The translations under genes and the position numbers were made by a program. The notes below the pieces were generated by a model. That model was not told where the DNA came from. It did not search any database and saw nothing but the letters and a program-made list of their open reading frames with translations. Of a stretch of 64,000 bases of DNA, positions 27,101-38,580 are shown piece by piece; position 1 is the stretch's first letter, and the number at the start of each line of letters is the position of its first letter. The stretch comes from Prochilodus magdalenae (taxonomy: Eukaryota > Chordata > Actinopteri > Characiformes > Prochilodontidae): contig JAMWET010007158.1 of NCBI GenBank assembly GCA_024036415.1, forward strand, positions 481,001 through 545,000. Reading direction: 5' to 3'.

Positions 27101-28182
27101 CAAGTTTTAGTCGCGACCTCTAAAGCTACTAAAAACAGTTTTACAGCCTCGGACTGCCCTGCAACTTCCAGCTTTGCAGTTCTGGACATCTAGCGTTTGG
27201 TTACTAGTGAAGGTTAATAAAGCCAAACAAAGAAACTTTAGTAATTGGGAGAATCTATATGATTCAATACAGAAATTCATTTTTTTACTGGAACTCTGCA
27301 ATATCTTCTGCCTCTCTGTCTGTTTATTCTGTGTTGCTTTCTTTTATTTTTTATCTTTGATCATTTTGATCATTCTTATCAATATATGCTACTGCCTTGC
27401 CTTACCTTCTCCTTCCCCAGTTTTAGGGGTAAATGCTAGTGAAGGCTAATGAAAAGTTAATCCCCCCCCAGTAAAAAACATCTGAGGAGGACTGGAAGGC
27501 AACCTTTAGCATCCCATCAAAACCATGACTTCCTTACATTCTGCTCATAATTTTAGGTTATCGTTTTAAGCCTAATATCTTACAGATTGCTCCTTAAATG
27601 TAAAATGATTTTATAAGTCATTTTAATTTCTGTCCATTCATTCATTCATGGTGAAGTGTTGATAAAATGTAAAGGAGAGTTGGTCATTTCAAATGACCTG
27701 AACAGAACTCTTAGTCATCTGTGATGTATAATTCATAGCTCTCGCTTCACCAGGACTTCAACATCATTTACTTCTCCTCACTACAGGGCTGTTTCAGTGA
27801 ACGCAATTGTGATCCATGCTCGGTCAAGATTCAGGCCTATGCCGATGACACACTGCACTTTGTTGGAGGAATGAGTTTGTTCTTCAGTTTCACAGAGGTG
27901 GGCGAGGTTGTTTCTCAGCTAGTACGCATACCTGACCTTCTAAAGTATGGGTTTTAGTTTACATGCCATTAACGAACAAAAATGAGTCTACTCTTCAGTC
28001 AGGTGTGATTTAGAGACAGAGATCCGCTAGGCATCATGCATTTGACCAGCTTGTGTTCTGTGTTAGGCTTATTTTACAAGTTGTTTAATTTTGTCTCATT
28101 TCAGATTTTGGGCGTTTGGCTAACATACAGATACAGGAACCAAAGGGACCCTCATACAAGTGCAGGCCAATTCAGTAACTGA
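24112..28182 (+). CDS. tspan13: Tetraspanin-13, six coding exons
   Basis: Four-pass plasma-membrane tetraspanin, in mammals reported to modulate voltage-gated calcium channels. Exons are 24112-24174, 25214-25381, 25574-25654, 26228-26341, 27787-27897 and 28105-28182. All junctions are phase 0, giving 204 aa, the same length as the human protein. The N-terminus [20 protein letters not shown] is diagnostic. Membrane segments fall at about residues 13-36, 45-68, 76-98 and 165-188. The large loop has paired cysteines at 128-129 and further cysteines at 140, 144, 150 and 153. Potential N-glycosylation sites are N113 (NKS) and N137 (NGT). The canonical CCG motif reads CCD here (residue 130). The short tail is [18 protein letters not shown]. 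The AATAAA near 28854 is a candidate polyadenylation signal. Introns contain MITEs and an interstitial telomere-like repeat. Confidence 0.96.
24312..24640. mobile_element. MITE in tspan13 intron 1
   Basis: Bounded by inverted matches: GGTTCCTTAGTAA at 24327-24339 and TTACTAAGGAACC at 24620-24632, with AATGGTTCTTTA words near both ends. The interior has no coding capacity. The pattern matches a common fish MITE type. The superfamily is uncertain. Confidence 0.6.
25752..25773. repeat. Interstitial telomere-like repeat (TAACCC)n
   Basis: Three and two-thirds perfect TAACCC units, the vertebrate telomere motif, in tspan13 intron 3. Confidence 0.9.
26553..27596. mobile_element. Candidate MITE or small DNA transposon in tspan13 intron 4
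   Basis: Terminal inverted match: AAAGGAGCAGTTTGTAAGAT at 26553-26572 against the inverse of ATCTTACAGATTGCTCCTTA at 27577-27596 (17 of 20). The 1.04 kb interior has no convincing transposase. Only these ends support the call. Confidence 0.5.
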
Positions 28183-30067
28183 TTTCAGGAAAACTTTCCA
28201 TTGTGCTTCCTTTAGTCCTATATTGCAATTTAGATTTCGTATCATCCACTAACTACTTTAGACTGCATTATTCAATTTATCCCATAATTACTGAATGACA
28301 TTTTGACTGAAAAATGTTTTGAAATATTGTGACAGTCGCATGATCGATCGTCAGTGAATGTTTTGGTTCTTTTCTTAACCTTTAAAACACATCAGTGTGG
28401 CTATGAGAGCCTCAGTGATCTAGCTAGGAGGGACTCTTTACATAACTGAACCAGCTGTGTCACAATTAGATAAAGCTGCAATCATGAACTCATTTTGTAC
28501 ACATGTAGCAGTAAAGTTCAAAGTACAGTATAACATGGCAAAGTTACCACTGACCTTAATCTGTAATCAGTAATGACCTAAAAGGTTTCTTGAAACTCTG
28601 TACAGTCATACTAGAGAACAACATGTCCGCATCTCTTCACTTGTTGCTCATTCTCTTGTAAACCAAAGCCAATCAGAAATGGAAAATCATGATTGGACAT
28701 AAATCCTTTTGTTTAAAATTTGTTGTGGAAACTGCTCATTTATTTCCCAACCTCACGCTTCACTGAACATAGTTCACTGGTTCATATACTGACGTATTCA
28801 GGAGTCTGAACACCTCCTCTCAAACAGCATGTTTTGTTGGTTTTCTACATGAAAATAAATAGAACAGATCTTGGCGAAAACATGAAATTCAACCAAAAGT
28901 ATCAAATGTGTCATAACTTTAGCACAGGCCACATTTTATAAGTCCATGTTTTCCAGAATGTTGCGTCCAGCATACTGTGTCATACACAGTAATTGTCTAA
29001 TACAGCGTGCTTGAAAAACTAGAAATTCTGACTTGTAATATCAACAAAACACAGGATTTGTTCAGAGGCACTTAGACTCTCTTGACTGTATGTGCAGGAC
29101 TAACACAGTGCCACACAGTCATTATCCATGTGAGTGTAGAACAGGATGTGACCAGGAACTGCTACGTCATTTGTTTGGATTCTGTTGCAGCCACAGTCCT
29201 CCCTTCCTACTAAACCAGATAAACAGACATGGCTACTGAATGAATGCATGAGTGTTTTATGGAGCTGAAGAAGGAAACCGATCTCCTGTGAAAAACTTAA
29301 GTAAATTGTTTGCTCTTCTAGTTAATTCAGAGGATATTAAAATGTAGTACACCTGACCTTTGATACCTGTCTGATAATACGGGTTAGCACTGATATCTAT
29401 AGACTGTGAGCTGTGAATATGCTTGGGACCGTGTTCAAATGATGCATAAAAGTAAAAATCAACAAAAATGGAGATACATGTTTTTCTTTGCAGGCAACCA
29501 TATTCAGAAATGATGTATCTTCAGTCCAAGTTACATTTTATAATAATTGAGAACATAATTATTTTTAACATGTTTATGGGGGTTGTTTATGTTTGCATAC
29601 TAAATAATTGGGAAACAACATACAACATTTAATAAAAACACCATCAATGTTTCTTTATAACCTTTTTCAAATTAGTACACAACATGTAGCACACAAGCTT
29701 GTTAGATAAGTTCTAGAGAGTGCCTCATTTACCAACGGTTTCCCAACACTGAAGCTCTTGCTAATTCCTGAGTGTACTGATAATCTGTGTGATGAACCCG
29801 TTGTTAATCTCAGTGTTAATGTGGTCTTGTGGGGGATGATCAAACTAATAATTGTCTCAGTAGATACGGTAGTGGACATGTTTGTGAATGATTTTTAGTG
29901 TTTGGGAAGTTTAGTGTCTGTGTACTGGCCTTCTTTTACCGGACTTACTACTTTTATTCCTATTATTTTCCCAGAATTCCCTGATTATTATACACCAACC
30001 TTTTGTCAAAAACGTGTTCACTGTAGTGTACGGTACAAATTGCCCAAATCTTTAGCAGTAACTTAGG
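28183..30067. other. 3' flank of tspan13, start of the gene desert
   Basis: Probably includes the tspan13 3' UTR up to an AATAAA near 28854. Beyond that I see AT-rich DNA and one half MITE at 29428-29500. No exons were recognised. Confidence 0.5.
29428..29500. mobile_element. Half copy of the palindromic MITE (copy E, inverted)
   Basis: GGAGATACATGTTTTTCTTTG preceded by ATGCATAAAAGTAAAAATC is the inverse of the left half of copies C and D (10514-10611, 35069-35299). Confidence 0.55.
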
Positions 30068-30069
30068 TA

Positions 30070-30592
30070 CAGGGGTTGGACAATGAAACTGAAACACCTG
30101 TCATTTTAGTGTGGGAGGTCTCATGGCTAAATTGGACCAGCCTGGTGGCCAATCTTCATTAATTGCACATTGCACCAGTAAGAGCAGAGTGTGAAGGTTC
30201 AGTTAGCAGGTAAGAGCACAGTTCTGCTCAAAATACTGCAATGCACACAGCATTATGGGAGACATACCAGAGTTCAAAAGAGGACAAACTGTTGGTGCAC
30301 GTCTTGCTGGCGCATCTGTGACCAAGACAGCAAGTCTTTGTGATGTATCAAGAGCCACGGTATCCAGGGTAATGTCAGCATACCACCAAGAAGGACGAAC
30401 CACATCCAACAGGATTAACTGTGGAAGCTGTCTGAAAGGGATGTTCGGGTGCTAACCCGGATTGTATCCAAAAAACATAAAACCATGGCTGCCCAAATGA
30501 TGCTGTATTGGCCGCAAAAGGAGGCCCTACACCATACTAATAAATGATTGTGGTCTAAAACCAGGTGTTTCAGTTTCATTGTCCAACCCCTG
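30070..30592 (+). mobile_element. Tc1-like element with perfect 31-bp TIRs, internally deleted
   Basis: TA dinucleotides flank the element at 30068-30069 and 30593-30594. The 31-bp ends (30070-30100, starting CAGGGGTTGGACAATGAAAC, and 30562-30592) are exact inverse complements. The plus strand at 30255-30440 keeps the N-terminal helix-turn-helix of a Tc1 transposase: FKRGQTVGARLAGASVT, then SRATVSRVMSAYHQEG. The DDE domain is missing. At 523 bp it is non-autonomous. Perfect TIRs point to relatively recent mobility in trans. Confidence 0.92.
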
Positions 30593-31434
30593 TACATTTA
30601 CTCAAAAAGAACTTGGATAAGTTTGTGCTTCTTTGAATATTTGAATTATAATTATTTAATGTCCATTATATTTGTGAGCTTTTATTAGGATAGAGTTGCA
30701 TTTAGTTTATTTCACCCTTTGACCCAGAAGCGTAGGTGGCTTAGAAGAAGAATATATGAATGAATAAATGAGTTTTGTTCTTGGCAGCATTTCTACAGCT
30801 TCACTGTTGGTCAGACCTAAAGCATTTCACTTCATCTTATACACATTTAACATTTAGGTAATTAACATTTTCTGCTTCTGACGTCTTCTCTAAATGGATG
30901 AATCTGATGTTTGTGAGCATGTTAAAAGAGGATTCAGAGAAAGCTTAGTCAAAACCTGGTAATGAACGTGCCTTCCAAGGATGTAAGTAGTCTATGACAA
31001 GTAGTGTTGTCATCAGATCTTTATCAGTGAATTGTTAATTTTGTTAATTTGAGGAAAGGTACAATCCCCAATATCCCTGCATGAATGGCAGCCATACCGT
31101 GATAATAAAATAGAATAGAATAGAATGAAAACAGAATCAACCAGCAGAGGGCGATGATAGGATATGGAATGCATTTGACTTGTCATAGTCCTGACCAATG
31201 TCTCTCTGTAGTGTCTTTTTTACAAACTGCTTGAAGTAGTCTTCAAGCATAATGTGATTCAGAACTTTGCCAATATTTCCATGATATGCTGTCATCTGAA
31301 ATGGGCTGTTTAGGGTTGTTTAATCTAAATAGATCTTGTTGTTATGAATTTTCAGCGTTGTTACTGATCTAAGATCAGCGCTTAAGAACATCACCACTTC
31401 ATAACACCATTACATGTTATTGATATTGATGCCA

Positions 31435-31640
31435 GGATTCTCCAAGCCTCCAAGGATGTCTTTGTACCAAACTTGCTTCAGCGTTCTCTTGAATGATTGT
31501 AAGATCTCTTCCCTAACTAAAGCAAGTGTCCTTTTACGAAAACCTTAGAGAACCTGCCGTCGATTACTAACCCTGAATTTTTCATGAAATCTTTGAGAAG
31601 CTCCTCAAAAACATCCAAACCTTCATTAGTAGGACCTGAA
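31435..31640 (-). mobile_element. Fragment of the same LINE as 35490-37749
   Basis: Aligns base for base with 35530-35735, with scattered differences: CAAGGATG.CTTTGTACCAAA, GTTCTCTTGAATGA.TGTA and ATGAAATCTTTGAG. It is the 3' (reverse-transcriptase end) part of the element, truncated and frameshifted. Confidence 0.7.
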
Positions 31641-32544
31641 CATGGTTTACTGAACTCTGCATACTTGCCAGTACAGAAGAAAGGGTAGGCCTCGGCCGGA
31701 AAATGAAATGTTGGATTTACTAAATGTTATATCAACTGGTCCCATGCAACTGTGTTAAGATACTTGAATGAGTAAAACATACGCTGCAAATTAATAAGTA
31801 AGTCACAATAAAGTGATCTGAGCAAGTTCTGGTTCTTTTTATATATCGCCCAAACATTTGATGTTGGATTTAATTGAAAATATTTTGCGTGGTTCCATAC
31901 AACTGTGCTAACTTTAACTGCTTTTAATATGCTCTCAGTTTTAAATGACTGATTTTACATACGTTCAACTTAATGTGGTAACGTTATACTATAGTTATAT
32001 GATTGTAATTACAGGAGAAAAAGTCAGATTTAAGTTAGATCCACACAGATTGGTTAAGTTACTACTGTGCTGCTGAGCTGTCACAGGATCACACTCAGCA
32101 GTAGAGTGCAGGGTAACTTGCAGTTACAGCCAACAGCATTGTGGCAGTTAACTGTGGAAAATAAGAAAGCAGCATACACTATGGAAAGCAGGCCAGGTGG
32201 AAAGACAGCCCGAGCATGATGGGTAAAAAAGTAAAACAATATGCAAATAGATGATGCCAATGGGACAGATGTTCCGTTTAACTCAACAAGATTACACTGA
32301 TCAAACAAACAGTTGTGAAGCAAATCGGACAATCCACTTCCTTTTATTGAACAACTGACTCAGTTTTACTGACGTATAAACTTTTAATAAGTAAAGAAAA
32401 AATAAAATGATTAAAACCAACAACGGAGGGATTTCATTTTTAGAATGTAAGGGTACAATTTTCTATTTGTTCAGGGTTTTTGTTCTTAACTGTTTACAGT
32501 TGTTTGTCCAATAAATTCAAATAAAAAAAATTACACCTCCACCA

Positions 32545-33865
32545 TGAAGTTTAGCAAGAAAGGACTAGCATTAGCTCACTTACACATATGTAGTCTTATG
32601 AATAAGGTTCATGAGATCACCAGGACTGGTTCTATAACCAATATTGATGTTTTCCCTCTTAATGATAAATGGTTTTCTTAAAACTTTTAATTATGTTAAA
32701 AGTTGATTTCATTTCTAGGCTTATAATCATACCCAGGTCGTGATTCAAGCTACAAGAACCTGGTGGTGTTAATAATTCACATTACATTATTGATATTTTT
32801 ACCATCATATATGAACTGTTCACAGGGAGCATCAGTGGCAGTGTGATGCAGTGATCATAATTTGATTTTATTCACAAGAACAACTATAAAGCTTTAATCC
32901 TTAAAGTCAGGATTGTTTTTCACAGGGCATTAAAAACTGAATGCTGGTTCCTTTATTAACAAGGTTAATCAGGAAAATGATGCAAATGTTGCTTCTAATT
33001 CTTTTTCTGGTTGTGGTATGTGGAAAAGGTCTGTAAGGGGAAGTAATGTACTATGGGTTACATTGTACATTACATATGCAGGCACATTGTACTAAAGCCA
33101 GTGTACCTGCTTATCAATCAGGGAACATGTTAGACATCATTATGGTAAGCTAAGAAATAGAGACACTAAGTTAAATTTAATTAAAAAAAAGGAATTTAAA
33201 CAAAAACTTAGCAGCTTTTCTGACACGTATCTGGTGGTCCCGGTGGTCCACTATTCTATAATCTTTTATGATTTCCCACAGAATATTTCTAAACAAAAAT
33301 TCTAAAGTCGTTATGTATGCTGACGATTTAGAGACCATTTAAATTATTACTAAAGGGGTGAAAATGAATACATCTGTACTAAACATTGCTAAAACTAAAC
33401 GCATTGTATTTGACATTAGAAATGCTCTTGCTAATTTAATGAACAGTTTATGGATGTGATATCAGTGGGACAGGTCTGATCAAATCGATCGTACTGATTC
33501 AATAATGAGCAAAGTCTCTGGGAAATGTTCTGGATAGTTATGACTTTTGTAGTTCGGTTAATTGTTTTGTCACAATTAAGCGTATTGCCCAGTAGTTTGG
33601 TCAAGTGCTGCTGAGAAACATCTAAAAGCAAATGTAAAACATTGTGCAGAACAGCCCTTCATTGTTCTTTCCATGCTGATGTGCATGAAATGGATAAACA
33701 ATTATCAGGGCTGACTGTGGAGACCGAACTTACAACCACTTATTCATGTGTAATGTTATATGCAATAATACCCCATAATTCTTTTGTGGAAAATTATTTT
33801 TTTCAGGTTTCTGCCATGGCTATAGTACATGACAGATTACAGATTCTAAATAGACTTACTTTTTA
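32545..33865 (+). mobile_element. Decayed non-LTR retrotransposon (LINE)
   Basis: Plus-strand frames give an endonuclease start (KGLALAHLHICSLMNKVHEI, then NIDVFPL near 32560-32670). Near 33320 comes a reverse-transcriptase core KVVMYADDLETI. Near 33630-33720 is the C-terminal RTALHCSFHADVHEMDKQLS stretch. Many stops and frameshifts separate these. It is an L2/Rex-like jockey-superfamily element by general resemblance; the clade is not certain. Confidence 0.65.
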
Positions 33866-34704
33866 AAAAGTAAAAACAACTAATACAACATAAAACATAA
33901 AAGAAAACATAAACAAAAGACACATTTGATAAACCATACAGCAGGTGTTATAGTGGTATTATGTTTTTTGTGATTAATTGATTGTTTTTCTTGTTGTGTT
34001 TTGAGTTTTAAGCGTATGCTAGACTTGTTTTATTGTTTATTTGTTGAGTATTTCTCTTATTTATATAGGCTCATCAGGAGGCAGGGCTTAAAGACACATT
34101 AGACTTACTTCCTTCACACTACAGCTTTTGGCACCCCCAAATGCCCAAATAATCACTTCTTCAATAGCCAGTTGTAAACATCTGCAGCGGCATCTGCAGG
34201 AGCCCTTAAACAAGTAAGGTGACTCACTTTGTATTGGGTGAGCTTATGATCTCATCATAAACCCTCAATACACCCTGAACAACAACTGAAGAAAGAAATC
34301 CTACACATGCAAACAAGGCTAACTTCACTGCTGAGACTTTGCTCTTTACATGTTTCAGATTGTTAGTTAAAGTCTGTCAGGATAAGGTTATCTGCTGGTC
34401 TGATTCTTCAGGACTTTCTTCTGGCAGCAGCCTACCCCTCTTCACCCCCAACCCTGATAGCAAGAGGATACCGGGCTACTGTTGGCTTGCTAAAGGCCAA
34501 CCTGGCAGTCAACTGGTGTTTTGTTGAGGTTTTCTGGGCACCCTACTGGTGACCAAGCAGTGTGTTATACGGAATGCCACTTTTTACCATTCCTTTTTTT
34601 TTGCTTATTCTTCATTGTTTTTCTTTTCTTTTAATTTTTTTTTTTGTTTTTTTTAAAGAAATCGTGTCACAGGTCTTGCCAAAGTATAAAAATGACTTAG
34701 GACA

Positions 34705-34975
34705 CACACTTACATACCACCACATTAGTGTCACAGCAGTGCTGAAAATTATCCACCACCCAAATAATACCTGGTCTGTAGTGGTCCTGTGGGGGTCTTG
34801 ACCACTGAGGAACAGGTTAAAAGAGGATTAACAAAGTACACAGAGAATCAGATAGACTATAGCCAATAATTGTAGAACTACAAAGTGCACTAAATAGAAA
34901 ATGATAAAATGGACAAAAAGTGTAGATACAAAGAAGTGTACATCATGAAGTGGCCAGTAGGTATACTATATTAAT
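34705..34975. mobile_element. hAT-like hairpin MITE, copy 2 (partial)
   Basis: CACCACATTAGTGTCACAGC, then ATCCACCACCCAAATAATACC and GGTCCTGTGGGGGTC. These correspond to the right half of the element at 13570-14252. It ends at CATGAAGTGGCCAGTAGGT, the terminal repeat. Confidence 0.65.
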
Positions 34976-35068
34976 AATTAAATGGCGCTGTATTGTTTTA
35001 ACATGCTATTTTATACTTAGACTAATCGTAACTTAATGTGATGCCTGTATTGGCAAGCAATATATAAT

Positions 35069-35299
35069 TGATGTCCAGTGAAAAACATGTATCTCCATTT
35101 TTGTCTTTTATGCATCATACGAACATAGCAGCTGCTGTTTACACTGTGTTCAAATTTTATTATCGATGGACCAACAAAAACGACCCGAAATCACCTAGAG
35201 AAAGCCTGCCTTATTGAGTTACATTACAACTGAATTTGGTTTTTGGCCGCTCCTGCAAAGTTGGCATTTTGGAGGTACTTCTTGTTTGGACAGCGATGA
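35069..35299. mobile_element. Palindromic MITE, copy C
   Basis: Begins TGATGTCCAGTGAAAAAC and ends TTGTTTGGACAGCGATGA. The interior matches copies A and B (CAGCTGCTGTTTACACTG, GACCCGAAATCACCTAG). Confidence 0.65.
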
Positions 35300-35489
35300 A
35301 ATAATGGTTGTAGTTGGACTAATTGGCAGGTGAAATGTATTGTCACCAGCAGAGGGCGCTGATAGATATGCATGAAACAGCACTGGACTGTTGTTTGGTA
35401 CACATCTTTTTTTTTTTTCTTTCAAGTATAGCATTAAACCTGAACCGGTAGTTCAGTGTCTTTCAGTGTTCTTACTGTGCTAAGGTCAA

Positions 35490-36809
35490 CTAAACACTAT
35501 TACATTTACATTGATGTCTTGTTACGCAAACAAGGCCAGGATCGTCCGAGCCCACAAGGATGCCTTTGTACCAAAATCCCTTAAGTGTTCTCTTGAATGA
35601 CTGTAGAATCTCTTTCTCTAAACTAAAGCACGAGTGTCCAGTTAGGAATACCTCGGAGAACCTGTCGTCAATCACCAGCCCTGAATTGTTCATGAAATCT
35701 TTGAGCAGCTCTTCAAAAACCTTAATACCTTCATTTATGTTTGAGAGGAATATTATAGCTCTGTCTTTATCAAGCACTGATTTTATGTGCTGTCCCCTCA
35801 CTCTGATTCCCTGAAGCCTTGTATCCTCATTGATAGAGTGGATAAGAGGAAGCAGACAGATGCTTATCAATAAAGGAGTTAGGGGGCATCCTACTTTCAG
35901 TCCCCTTGATGGGGGAACAGATCCTTTGTTTTCCGCCAACACCAAGGCCCTAACCATAGATCTAAATCTGTCAGGTAAGTTCAGCGTCTTCAACCTGTGG
36001 AACAGGTACGGCCATTTAACCGCACCGGGATCTACTTTCACTGAAACAACCAGCACTTGAAGCTGGTCTACTCTGATTTTCTCAAAAGCATTAATGCAGT
36101 CTTGAACAGAGAGATGTGGCCTGATTTTCCCCTGATTTAGCATGTACCCCATGATGCTGTTCAACCTCTCTGCCAGAATCAAGGCTAGAATATTATAGTC
36201 AACATTAAATACGAAGACTGGACTGTAGTGTTGGACATTGCTACTGTAGGTGTGATCAGTGTTGCTGAAATTTAGTCCTGTACTTGCAAAGTCGTCCGAA
36301 ATGAAAGCTTCATTAAACATACACTTAATGCTCTGCAGGTCGAGGACTTGATTGAAGAACACTTGAAGAATCTCAGTGATCTTACTTGCAAAGTGCTTGT
36401 AGAATGACACTGGTAGGCCATCTGGAGTCAAATGTTCAGAGTTATGTAAAGAAAATATTGCTGAGAGAATTTCCTTCTTCGAAACAGGCTCAGTTAGAGT
36501 CGCATTCAGTGTTAACTCAATGTCCTCATACATTTTTGTTTCATATAAGTAATCCAAATATTCCTCAAGATTTGAAGCTTCCCCCAAGATATGTGGCAGA
36601 TGTAGAATCTGAACATGGTTTACTGCATGTAACATGCCTGTCAGGACACAGGAAAACAGAGAGGTTAATTCATTAGACATGGCATCACGAGAAAGCAAAA
36701 CTGTAGAGGGAATATCACCTACATTCCTGTTCCTTTGGTTGCCTCTCATGGCGAACCTGAGACGACTGAACCCCAGCCAAGTGTCTTGGTGATCTGAAGT
36801 CATCCCCAC
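35490..36809 (-). pseudogene. LINE reverse-transcriptase region, 439-codon open frame with altered catalytic motifs
   Basis: A single open frame of 439 codons aligns in order with the RT domain of L1/Tx1-like ORF2: GLPVSFYKHF, ALILAERLNSIMG, GKIRPHLSVQDCINA, WPYLFHRLKTLNLPD, GSVPPSRGLKVGCPLTPLL and VFEELLKDF. The expected aspartate motifs are missing. The region that should carry the first catalytic Asp reads VVSVKVDPGAVKWPY. The box that should read (F/Y)ADD reads LDKDRAIIF. It overlaps the endonuclease frame (36715-37749) by 95 nt in a different frame, so a frameshift separates them. Most likely a non-functional LINE copy. That it stays open for 1.3 kb is discussed in the findings. Confidence 0.75.
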
Positions 36810-37749
36810 TTTTATTTAAAGCCAATGTCTCACAAATGACCCTGATTTTCAGTGCGGGCCACAAATCTTCTATTCTGACCTGTTTCGCTGATGAGATGTT
36901 TCTGATCATGTTTGAAAGTCCTTCCACAATGCCTTCATCCTTGAGGAGTCCCGAACGAAACCACCTCCGAAGGCCTCCAGTTTGGATTTGAACAGATATC
37001 GGAGCATGATCGGAAATACAGCCTTGTCTTTCTAAGTGCTGAGGTCTGTTGTGAATTTGGCAAGCGGTCACGCTGGTCAAACTTCTGACTGGCAAAAAGA
37101 AGTAATCCAGTCTTGATTTTCCTTTCCCATCAAAGTATGTGAAATTTTTTTCCTCGGGGTAAAGCCACCTCCAGACATCCACCAGGCTGAAGGTTTCCAG
37201 AAAACTCGAAAGGCCTCTGAAACGGTCCCTATGTCCTCTGTTCCTGTTGTTTGATGTTTTGTCCACCTCGGCATCCATGACAGTGTTGAAATCCCCTCCC
37301 ATTACAAAGTATGCCGATTCGGAGGCTGGGATGAGAGAATCCCTGAGCTTGTTGAAATCAATCTTCTCGTCCGTGGGGTTATAGACATTAACGAATACAA
37401 ATTCCTTCTCCTGGATTCTGCAGCTGATAATCATGTATCTTCCCTTTTCATCCCCAACAACTCGGAGTCCTTCACAGCCCAAACCCTTTCTGAACAGTAT
37501 GGCCACCCCACGGCAGTTCCTCTTAAATACGGTATACACAGCCCAGTCATAGTCATTTTCTAGACCTTGAATTTGGATACTTCCTGAAGGTGAGCTAGGA
37601 CCAGGACCAATGTGAGTTTCCTGAAGAAACACCACATCAGCCTGTAGAAAGTTTAAATGAGCAAAGACGCTTGATTTCTTCTGGGTAAAACCATTAACAT
37701 TCCACGAGAGGAATGTAAGTGTCGGTTTCTTCTTAGAACCACTATTCAT
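36715..37749 (-). mobile_element. LINE ORF2 apurinic-type endonuclease, open frame of 344 codons
   Basis: This is the target-nicking endonuclease of a non-LTR retrotransposon. All the usual motifs are visible in order from the N-terminus: LSWNVNGF (about 14-21), FLQETHI with the catalytic Glu, VFVNVYNPTD, YFVMGGDFNTVMD (GDFN), RLDYFFL and ISDHAPISV (SDH). The frame starts MNSGSKKKPTLTF at 37749. The reverse transcriptase follows after a frameshift in the 36715-36809 overlap. No ORF1 or poly-A tail was recognised. L1/Tx1-like clade by general resemblance. Confidence 0.85.
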
Positions 37750-38580
37750 GATGAGGTTCTGCCAGCTTCCTTGGTCAGCTATAATGTTATTGTACCATAC
37801 AGGTCTTGTATATGAAGAGTCACGGTCATGAAGACAGTTTTACACAGGTATCCATCTCAAACAAGCCTGGAAACACACAAACAACCCTTCAAGGCGAAGA
37901 TCATGTCCATGTCCACTTTACTGCAAAGACAGAGATAAACAATCAGTGTTTTCAATCAAAAACAATTATTACATCCACCTAAGGTCTGATACTTACTGTC
38001 TGGCTTGCATCTCAATGGAATATGTTTGGGAAATACACAACCTTCATTTACCTTGAGGCACGGCTGGGGGAGGAGCCAAACCACACTGGTTAAGAGACAA
38101 TGCAGGAAAAGAGATGCAATCAGGCAAACCAATGTGGGCACGACATGAAACTCTTTATTTACACACAAAGCAACTCAAGTCATCTACTTCTCTTTTGGTG
38201 CTTTTACTGTATCTGAGGACCAGGAGTGTCTCTCTCCTTAAATGCTGGTGTAACTGAAAGAGAGTTTCACCAAAATGACTCTATTACTGTTAAAAGAGTT
38301 AAGAAAAGTTGTAACAAGTTCATTATTATTCCATAAAAGAGTTCTGATTATTTTCAGGGAGCATTTTCTTTTCTGGTTATGACCTCACTGCCTGCTATGT
38401 CCTTCTGCTGCTGCTATACCTCTATCAGTCAAGTGAGGACTCTGAGATGGATGGTATGTAGACTCCATGTACAACTCTATGCCAAGACATTTGGGATGAT
38501 GCATTAGCAAACATGGCAGCCCAACAGCATACGGAGAGATACTACTTCTCATGTGCAGCTCAATTAATATTCCTGTATCA

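Noticed and set aside
35490..37749. The two long minus-strand frames as a host gene
   Set aside because: They carry endonuclease and RT landmarks of a LINE in the right order, and a sibling fragment at 31435-31640 shows the sequence is repetitive.
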